Shown here: positions 55,810 to 64,000 of the stretch, piece by piece
Numbering within the stretch: position 1 is the stretch's first letter
How the letters are laid out: every line of letters starts with the position of its first letter
Assembly: GCA_027625915.1 (NCBI GenBank)
Contig: JANTQA010000023.1
Coordinates: 16,244,001-16,308,000, forward strand
Direction of reading: 5' to 3'
DNA: 64,000 nt
From: Anaeramoeba flamelloides
Taxonomy: Eukaryota; Metamonada; Anaeramoebidae
Translations under genes and position numbers: made by a program
The notes under the pieces: generated by a model
What the model saw: the letters and a program-made list of their open reading frames with translations, nothing else
Told to the model about the DNA's origin: nothing
The model's database searches: none

Positions 55810-58310
55810 ATATATTTACTGGCCAATTAAAAAGCAAGGTGCATTGTCCTTTATGTAATAAAGTTTCTATTACTTTTGATCCTTTTAGATTTTTAAGTTT
55901 ACCATTACCATCATCAAAATACTGGAGATTTGCCTTAACTATCAAATATCTTGATCCCACAAGGGCATCTACAAAATATTATCTCAAAACAAGAATTGAT
56001 GCTGGATTTATTGGTTTATTGGTTACTCTTGAATCATTAACTGGTATACCAACTTACAATTTATTGGTAACAAAGGTAGGTCCAAGCATTATTGAAGAGA
56101 TTTTTAAGAATGATCATCAATTATTTGGAATTGGAAGTAGGGATAGATTAATAGTTTATGAAACAGAACCACCAATAAAGGTAATTGATGACATTATTCC
56201 TGTTGAAAAGAAAGAAGAGAAAGAAGAAAAAGAAGAAAAAGAAGAAAAAGAAGAAAAAGAAGAAAAAGAAGAAAAAGAAGAAAAAGAAGAAAAAGAAGAA
56301 AAAGAAGAAAAAGAAGAAAAAGAAGAAAAAGAAGAAAAAGAAGAAAAAGAAGAAAAAGAAGAAAAAGAAGAAAAAGAAGAAAAAGAAGAGAATAAAGAAA
56401 AGGAAAATGAAAAACAAAAAAAAGAAGAAAAATCATCTCAGCAAAAAAAAAAAATGCCATTATCAACACAAATTCAAATTTTACATCGAAAACTTGAAAG
56501 AAAAGGAAAAACAGAAAAATCTGGACTTAAAGAAATCAATTTTTCAGATCCCATTTTTTTGCATTTAAAGAATGGAAAAATTTCATATAAAAAACTTTAT
56601 GAAATAATAAAATCTAAAATCCAATATTTGATTGATTTAGAAAAACTTCCTGATCTTGAAAAAGATAAAGAGAATTATAAACAATGGGCTGAAAGCGAAA
56701 AAAATAGAAGAGTTGAATTAGAAAAAAAATATAAAGAAGAAGCTGAAAGAAAAAAAGAACTTCGAAAAAAAAGAAGACAAAGACAAAGGGAACTTCGAAA
56801 AAAAAGACAAGAAAAAAAGAGATTAGCTGAACTTAAAAAAAAACAAGAACAACAAACAGAAACGAAAACAGAAACGAAAACAGAAACGAAAACAGAAAAT
56901 AAAACAGAAAACAAGACAGAAAACAAAACAGAAAATAAGACAGAAAACAAAACAGAAAACAATACCGGAACAAAAAAAGAAAACGGTTCCCAAAAAACAG
57001 CCGAATATTTTATGAAATTAAGAGCCAAGCAATTTCAAGAAAAAAAAAAAAATGCACAAAAACCAAAATTAAATGAAAACAAAAATATAAAAATTGATCC
57101 TTTAACGGAAACTAATAAATATTTTTTAGAAAGAGATCACTCTGTGTTTAGTAAATGGGGATTTGGAGAAAATGTATATTATCCATTTTTTAAGATTGTT
57201 AAAATGAACACATTTGGTTCACTTGCAATTGAGCAATTTGAAGAAGATGAAATCATTGAAATTACACCAGACTTTGTGCTCGGACTTAATTGGAATCCAA
57301 ATTATTGGTTCAAGGAAAATAAGATTTTTGATCTGGAAAGAATGGATTTAGAAGTGGAAGACGAATCTTATACTAATTATCTGAAAAAAAATGAAGAAAA
57401 AACTAACGAAGATAACGAAAAAAATGAAAATAGTCAAGTAAGAGAAGGTAATGAAAAGAATGAAAATAGTCAAGTAACAGAAGGCAATGAAAAAAATATA
57501 ACAGAAAAGGAAGAAGAAAAGAAGAAGACGACGAAGAAGAAGAAAAGTGATTTACCACCTATAGAAATGGAAAAATGCTTTTTACAATTTTTCAGAGAGG
57601 AACAATTATCAGAATATAATATGTATTATTGTAAACAATGTAAAAAGCAAGTCCAAGCTTGGAAAAAATTGGATCTTTGGAAAACACCAGAAATTGTAAT
57701 AATTCACTTAAAACGCTTTTCAATTTTTACTCAATCTAAAATTGATCGACTTGTCAATTTCCCTACAGAACTTGATTTATCGAAATGGATTCACGGAAAA
57801 AACAACGAAGAAAAAGAAAATGAAAATGAAAACGAAGAAAACAAAGAAAACGAGGAAAACAAAGAAAATTCAACATACCATTTATTTGCTGTTTCAAATC
57901 ACTTTGGCGGCCTAAGTGGTGGGCACTATACAGCGTTTGCAAGGAACTTAACTACTGGTGATTGGTATAACTATAATGATTCTTCAGTTAATAAGGTTGA
58001 AGACGTGGAACAAATTAAAACGGATGCAGCCTATGTTCTATTTTATCAAAGAATGAAAAAAAATGAAACTTTTAAAACAATAGAAGAAGTTTTAGGTCAA
58101 GAAATTTTAGTGACAATTGAAAAACTTAATCAAGAATTAGAAAAGGAAAAATTAGAAAAAGAAAAAGAAAAAGAAAAAGAAAATGAAAATGAAAATGAAA
58201 AAGAAAAAGAAAAAGAAAAAGAAAATGAAAATGAAAAAGAAAATGAAAATAAAAAAGAAAAAGAAAAAGAAAAAGAAAAAAAAGAAGAAAAGAAAGAAAA
58301 TGAAAATTAA
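55810..58310 (+). CDS. Ubiquitin-specific protease (USP4/15-like), exon 2 with zinc ribbon and catalytic His
   Basis: Completes a protein of about 1034 residues. After the splice: VHCPLCNKVSITFDPF (first half of the zinc ribbon, CPLC at about 214-217), FLSLPLP, then a long insert where USP4/15 carry their second UBL. The insert holds a (KEE)n run of about 20 units, Lys-rich coiled coil, TE/TN repeats and a duplicated GNEKNENSQV unit. Then come YYCKQCKKQVQAWKKLDLW (second zinc-ribbon half, near 808), HLKRFS, and the His box HFGGLSGGHYTAFARN with His at about 907, followed by WYNYNDSSV with the third catalytic position, and YVLFYQR ending the core. The tail is EK/EN repeats. All catalytic and zinc residues are present, so it is probably active. 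Confidence 0.97.
56212..56400 (+). repeat. Coding KEE (AAAGAAGAA) repeat in USP exon 2
   Basis: About 20 nearly identical 9-bp units encode Lys-Glu-Glu with one or two silent changes. Such homogeneity suggests recent expansion by slippage. Opposite-strand frames across it are artefacts. Confidence 0.92.
58150..58310 (+). repeat. Coding EK/EN repeat at the USP C-terminus
   Basis: Repeated GAAAAA and GAAAAT hexamers encode a Glu-Lys and Glu-Asn tail up to the stop codon. Confidence 0.85.
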
Positions 58311-58667
58311 AATGAAAATGAGAAAAACTAAAAAGAATATTGAAAAATAATTCATATACTATTAACAAAAAAAAAACAACATTAATTAATTCTTCTTGAT
58401 AACGAATTTAATTTTTAAATATATTTTAATTAATAAAAAAATAATTTGTCTGGAAAAAACAGCCAAATAACAGAATCAAAAATATTGATATCAAATTATT
58501 AAAAAAAAATTTTTTAATTCTCTACTTTTAAAATTTTCATATTTTGGAAATTTCCTTCATCAATAGAATAAATAAGGTTATTCCATATTACTATTATTTT
58601 TCACCTTTCTTTGTTTTTCTTTTATTGGACACTTAAAATTATATTTTTTCTGAATAAAATCATATTA
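58311..58667. other. Downstream of USP, no feature seen
   Basis: AT-rich; USP 3' UTR and polyadenylation region expected near 58310-58420. Confidence 0.5.
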
Positions 58668-59367
58668 AACTCTTTTTCAAATAAAAGGGCACAAAAAAAT
58701 TTAAGAATTATTCATAAATCAATCAAATTAATTGTAGTATCATTCTAAAATCTAAGAAACCCTTTAAAACATAAAAAAACACTCAACTGAATCTTTAAAA
58801 CTCATTAAAACAAAACAATCAAAATTAAAATTAAATATTTTAAAAATTGATGTGTAATTTTATTTGAAATGAGAAATCTCGTTTTGTAAATTGTAATGAA
58901 AAAAATTATAAACCCAATAAAAACCTTTGAACAAGGCGAATTGGGAAAAAGATCTCTTTATTTTATTGATAACTCTTTACACATCAAACTTTTGTTCTTT
59001 AAAGTCTCATATTTCATATAAAGCCAAAATTCATCTGGATATTTTGTTGGAATTGTTTTTCTTTATTTCTCTTTTCTTTGTTCCATGCATCAATCGAATA
59101 GTGGCCTTTCTTAATTCCTATTTCTAGCTCATTCGAAATCAAACTTAAACTGTTTCCATTTATACACAGGTAGATTATTTCCAAATTGGTTTCTTCTTAT
59201 CTTGCTTTTTCATTTTCCAACTGTTCAATATCCAAAAATAAAAAAAGCAAAAAATGAAAAAATGAATAATTCAAATGAAAATCACCAATAAGGAATTATC
59301 TTATTAACAATCAAATTCGATGGTATTGGCGATTTGAGAGGTGTGCCCTTTTGTTTGAAAAATAGTT
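58668..59367 (-). mobile_element. Mariner-like relic, family A copy 3 (best-preserved ends)
   Basis: AACTCTTTTTCAAATAAAAG on the left and its inverse (CTTTTGTTTGAAAAATAGTT) on the right, with TA at both borders (58666 and 59368). The minus strand keeps GIKKGHYSIDAW and other fragments of the N-terminal coding region found in copies 1 and 2, broken by stops. A plus-strand 66-codon frame at 58927-59127 is shared with copy 2 only because the DNA is shared. Confidence 0.75.
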
Positions 59368-60679
59368 TAGTTTGAACTTGTATGATATTGACAAAAAGCA
59401 GTATAATTTTATTTTAAAATATCTTTTTGATAAACTTAATTCGAGATATTACTCTTTAAATGCCCAAAGGGTTATTATTTGTCATTAAATGATTCTTCAT
59501 AATAATTCAGTTTGTTTATTCCTCATGCATTAATTAGAGATTAATTCAAGATATCAAAGTTTCTCATCACAATTTTTTATCTGAATTTGTTTCTATTAGA
59601 GCATCGATAATTATTTTTTTCTTTTTGATTAGAAAAATTTCTTTTCTTCGAAGAGGTTTAATAATCTAGACCAATTTAACAATAGAATGAGAAGCTTATA
59701 ACTATATTTTATTGTTTAAAAAATCATTTTAGTACTTGTCATATTGCCTGTTTTTTTTATTGAAATTTACCGTTCATTGTTTTGTACAAAAAATATGTTC
59801 TATTTGATTTTTTCATTTTTTGGAAATATTTTGATCAACATATTTTGATATAAATACATAATCACTGATTCATTCATTATTAATATTTCACAGGATTTTA
59901 TTTTTTTATATTTAAAAATAGAAATACTTGTAAAGAGAATTATATTTGAATATAAAAAAAAAATACACACTTTTTTCAAAATACCTTACAGAATTTATCT
60001 TTGGGAATAGGTATTGATAAATTCAAAATAATTAAAAAAAAGTTTTTAATTCAATTTCAAATTTTCACAATCTTGATATTTTATATTTTTATACTTTTAA
60101 TTTTACCAGTTTCCTTTTTCTAAATTGTTAGGATTACTTCATCTTTTTATTTTTTAAGTGTTCGTGGAGAGGAAAAATGCCAGATTAATAATTAATTATA
60201 AGAATTAATCAGAGTGCTCATTATTAGATCCGAAACAAAGCAAATTAAACTGAAACCAACGAAAGCAAATGAAGAAACAAAAGTCACTTGAAACAAATGA
60301 AGTGGACTTAATTGAATTTTATGTACAATTTATCGAGTAGCTACCCAAATTGAGTCAAAAATGATAAAAAAATATCTCGTAATGGGATTTTTCAAAACAA
60401 GATTTAGGAAATATGCAAAAAAAAAAATACAAAAAAACAATACGAAAAAGAATCTTTGAAAATAAATTCTTATTCTTAAAAATCAGTACTTTATAGATGT
60501 ACCCTATCTATAACGCTCTAATTTAACCCCATTAATGTTATATAATTAATTACATATAAGAACTGTAATTAAATTTTTTTCATATATCAAAATTCCATTT
60601 TTAAGAAAAATATCTTTTTTTAAATAAATTATGAAAGAAATACAGATCATAATCATAAAAAAAATTACTTTGAAAAAAA
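59368..60679. other. Intergenic, no gene seen
   Basis: AT-rich with a less AT-rich patch at 60220-60320 (several AAAGCAAA and GAAAC phrases). No coding frame or element could be supported. Confidence 0.5.
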
Positions 60680-61990
60680 ATTCACTATTTACTAATTTTA
60701 CCTTTTTTAATAACTTCCATTTGAATAAACGCTATTGGTTAATAAAATATCTTTGATCAAAAAATTTTTTTAAAGATATTTGACAATTTAAGTTGGAAAA
60801 TCCAATTTTCCATTGATATTTGTTTGAAATTTAATAATAAAAAATTTGAAAATTTTTTTGCTTCTCAACCCCAATTCAAAATTTTTAACACACCAAAATT
60901 CGATTTGTGAAAAAAAAACTTTTTTAATCAATTCAAGAAGATTTACCAAATTAGAATCATTCACTAATTGAAATTTTAACACTTTTTTAATAATTACAAT
61001 ACTCACAAAACAATAAATAAATAATTATCAATACAAATTAATCAAGAGATATGTTAAAAATTTTGGAGAGAGCAAAACAAAAAAATACATAACTAAATTT
61101 TTGAAATTCTATTAGGAATTATTGATCAATCGAAGTTTAGATACTACCAACTAATTTTATTTGAGTTCTTCTATTTGGAACAACTCAAGCTCAACATAAT
61201 ATCAATTGTTCAAATAAAATTTGATCCAACTAAACAAATTACGTAATTCAAAAAATGATTTGATAATAATAACTAAAAGATGAAAAAATGATTTTCATAT
61301 TTTCCAAAAATCAAAATTATTTCCAATTTCAATGAAATTGTATTATTGTGATTGTTTGAAGCATTTTAGCTGGGTAGAAAATTTTGAATTTTAGTATAGT
61401 TAGAAAGTCATTTTATTATATTTTATAAATATTTTAAATATGATAAATATCTTTCAAATAGGTTTTCAATTATTTTGACTATTAAAGATTTATTTATTCT
61501 GTTCAATTGAAAAAAACTATTTTTTATTTTTTTTGATTTTTCCTTTAGGTTTTCCATTTTTTAAAATAAACTGAGTACTTAATTAAATTTTCAGTTTATT
61601 CATAAAATTAAAAAAAAAACTATGAAAATTTCAATATTTATCATCACTTATTTTTCTTTCGTTTTGGAGTTTTTAGATGAGGAGAGTGTTTTCAAAACTA
61701 TAAGTTATAATTTCTTCAGAAAAAAATCCTATTTTAAATTGAACTAAAATTCATTGTTACTTTCATTTAAAAATTTTTTACGCCAAAATAGATGTTTTTT
61801 TCTAGACTAGAGACCTTTAAAAAAATAGGGTACTATTAAAAACAATAAATACAACACCCTCAAGATTTTTAAGAACTGGAAGGTTGATTATATTTTGTTT
61901 AAACTCGATTAACAAAGGTGAAATGATAATTGAAGTAATATTTTTATCTAACTTGAAATTTATCATTTTATTTTTTCATACTAGAGATGT
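60680..61990. repeat. Dispersed repeat family C, copy 3, split by element B4
   Basis: 60680-60867 and 61397-61990 together align with copies 1 and 2. The palindromic island is much reduced here (61540-61620), showing that the module array varies between copies. Confidence 0.75.
60868..61396. mobile_element. Tc1-like element family B, copy 4, nested in family C
   Basis: Ends AACCCCAATTCAAAATTTTT and ...AAAATTTTGAATTTTAG, with TA on the right flank and a likely decayed TA on the left. The uninterrupted C copies show TTCTAGCTAAGAAGTC at this point. It aligns with B3 throughout. Confidence 0.8.
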
Positions 61991-62479
61991 GCAAAATGTG
62001 ATTTAAGAATATTTTAAGTTTTTTTACTAAATTTTTCATTTTCCCAAAAAACTTTTAACATTTTCCTATGCGCTCCCACAAAGAAGTTTCTTATCAAAAA
62101 AAAAAAAAAAAAAAAAAACCTGGGGTTTCTTATAGTAAAAAAAAAAACAATTTAAGGAAAGAATTTGAAATTTTGGGGTTGTTGTTGTTTTGTGATTTCT
62201 AAAAATTATTTTTGATTTTCTGTTTCTTCCACAAAAATTTTTATTCGATTATTAAATTGAATTTTTTTCTCTTTAGAACCCCTATAGTCGTTAATCACGA
62301 ACTTCTCCCGTCGGGGCGTATAGGAAAAGGTTCGAAAGTTTTTAGGAAAATGACAATTTTTAGTAAAAAAAACACGAATTATTAAGACATTACTTTCTGC
62401 ACATATTTAACAAATCCGAACTATTCACTAATAACAATTTTTACATTATTTATAATTATCAATAAAATTTGTTTAATTC
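61991..62479. other. Intergenic, no gene seen
   Basis: Contains a 20-A run at 62098-62118 and a GC-richer patch at 62278-62340 with a CCTATA...TATAGG dyad. Not a tRNA (see rejected items). Confidence 0.5.
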
Positions 62480-62955
62480 AACTTCCTATTTTATTTTTAA
62501 ATATTGATTATTTTTTATAATTAATACTTTAAGAACAATTAAGAAATAAGTGGAAATATCCACATCAAAGGATAGTTGATATCAGATGAAATAAAACAAA
62601 CAAATGATTAGATTTTCTTAAAAATGGAAAAACCCAAGATTTTAAGGGAAATATTAAGAAAAAGCAACAAGGCTCATTTTGATTTCAATCAAAGATCAAT
62701 ATAAAAATTCGTAAAGGAAACAAATAGGATTTATGTACAATAATTTTTACTGTTTCAGTAACAATAGAATAAAAATTTTTTACTAAGTGGCTATAGATCA
62801 CAAAATATAAAAAAAAAAATTGCAAATAATTTGTTTGAATATAAAAATTAAAAAAAAAAAAAAAAATTTTTGATATTTTGGAATTTCTATGATAAATTTT
62901 TTCTTCTAATATCTATTCAAACTAAGTAAAAAAAAAGAATTCACTCAAAAAAACT
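62480..62955. repeat. Dispersed repeat K, copy 2
   Basis: Aligns with 45150-45660: ATTAAGAAATAAGTGG, CACATCAAAGGATAGTTGAT, TTACTGTTTCAGTAA and GGCTATAGATC blocks. Confidence 0.6.
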
Positions 62956-63309
62956 TGATTACTTTAATTAGAAACTATTTGACTATATAAACAACAAAAA
63001 GCAAATAATTATCAATACATATAAAAGAAAGCTATTTCCATATTTTTTAAGGAAAACTATAAGTACTTTTAATGAATCACTCCATTCAAAAAGAAAAAAA
63101 TAATAATCAAGCATTTTAGTAATCAAAAAATCGAAAAATTACTTTTTAATTTTTTTTTTTTATTAAAATGACTCTAAATATGATTATATAAGAGGAAAAG
63201 AAACTATTTAAGAAATAGAATTTCGATAATCTAAAATAATTCTTCAAAAAAATTCAAAAAAAAAAAACAAAATTAGATCCAATTTTAAATCTGGAAATTC
63301 TTTTTTATA

Positions 63310-63509
63310 CAGTCAGTTCCACTTTTAAGAGAAAAATGTTCAACAAAATTAAAAACATATAAAAAATCTCAAATTATAGGAAATTTTTTCGAATTAGTTT
63401 TTTTTCCACAAATTATTGTATTAGAATTTAAATTTTAGGCCTTAATTTGATATTTTTTTTGTGCATTAAATTTCGTCGAATGTTTGTGTCTTACAAGTGG
63501 TACTTTTTG
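63310..63509. mobile_element. 200-bp palindromic MITE, family D copy 3
   Basis: TA-bordered, begins AGTCAGTTCCACTTTTAAGA and ends with the diverged complement CTTACAAGTGGTACTTTTTG. The most diverged of the three copies. Confidence 0.8.
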
Positions 63510-64000
63510 TATATAATATCCCTAATATACTTGATTAGATTGTTTTTTTTTTTTGGATATATACCAAAAAGTATAATATATTTAGAAAAAATATAGATTT
63601 AATAAAAATAACTTCAGAACTTAAGAAATCTATTTTTGATAAGGATTGTGATATAATCTTAGAAAACTAATTACATAACCACAAATTTGATTAATTTAAG
63701 TTTTCATTAAGAAAAAAATATTTTTATATTAACAAGTCATTTATCACTTTTTTTAACAAAAAATCTTGTATTTTTTTTTGGAAAATATTTTTCAAAATAA
63801 TAATTCCTTTTTTAAGTGAATTATTTATAAAGATATAAAATCATTTTAATCATCGAATAATTTATGTTATAAAAATCATAGAGATATATTGTTTAATATT
63901 GAAATACATGATGAATAGTTTTATTCAAATTGTTTCCAGTCATTTTGTTTTTTTTTTAATTTTTTTTTTGACTTGTAAAAAAATATAAATTATTTTTGAC
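63510..64000. other. Intergenic, no feature seen
   Basis: AT-rich DNA to the window edge; no ORF of note. Confidence 0.5.

Noticed and set aside
56148-56568. Frames on the minus strand and in other plus frames across the USP KEE tract
   Set aside because: They are poly-Phe, poly-Leu or poly-Lys artefacts of the AAAGAAGAA repeat within the true USP frame.
62278-62342. Possible tRNA or structured RNA: GC-richer patch with GGTTCGAAAG and a CCTATA/TATAGG dyad
   Set aside because: No acceptor stem, D-arm or anticodon arm can be folded around the T-loop-like sequence; it lies beside a poly-purine stretch and is probably repeat-derived.

Overview
The window is very AT-rich eukaryotic nuclear DNA with the standard genetic code, GT-AG introns, and sparse genes separated by long stretches of AT-rich and repeat-derived DNA. 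The proteins carry long simple tracts (KEE, KEK, TE/TN, NT, EN). Together with the tandem-BTB RCC1 protein, this resembles free-living amoeboid protists, and I lean towards Anaeramoeba-like metamonads. That assignment is inference only; nothing here is diagnostic.

Nine genes can be supported. From left to right: a Rab2-like GTPase (minus, 4.2-4.8 kb, 3' end unresolved); a NUDT18-like Nudix hydrolase (minus, 9.5-10.1 kb); an RCC1-repeat protein with a C-terminal BTB domain (plus, 14.6-16.5 kb); an ABCC/MRP-type full ABC transporter (minus, 19.4-23.7 kb); a PA28/REG proteasome activator (minus, exons at 34.6-35.0 and 27.2-27.7 kb); ribosomal protein eL15 (minus, 39.7-40.8 kb, three exons); a DHHC-type palmitoyltransferase (minus, exons at 49.2-49.7 and 43.2-43.8 kb); and a USP4/15-like ubiquitin-specific protease (plus, exons at 52.2-52.8 and 55.8-58.3 kb). 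An unrecognised multi-exon locus at about 16.9-17.6 kb has a decayed paralogue at 37.2-37.7 kb.

Introns fall into two classes. Those of the Rab, Nudix and eL15 genes are 126-305 bp. The PA28, DHHC and USP genes are each split by one giant intron of 6.9, 5.4 and 3.1 kb. The split exons were paired because reading frame, splice phase and family alignment all agree across the gap. The giant introns are packed with mobile-element debris.

Most of the rest is repeat-derived: about 20 families of small inverted-repeat elements, many apparently with TA target duplications as in the Tc1/mariner superfamily; two LINE remnants; a 1.3-kb dispersed family built around arrays of short palindromic modules; and microsatellites. 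Three nested insertions fix element ends.

The most striking observation is the DHHC protein. Its membrane topology, DPG-like, PaCCT and flanking motifs are kept, and the joined reading frame is open for 364 codons, yet nearly every zinc-binding Cys/His of the DHHC cysteine-rich domain is replaced and the active motif reads DHIC.
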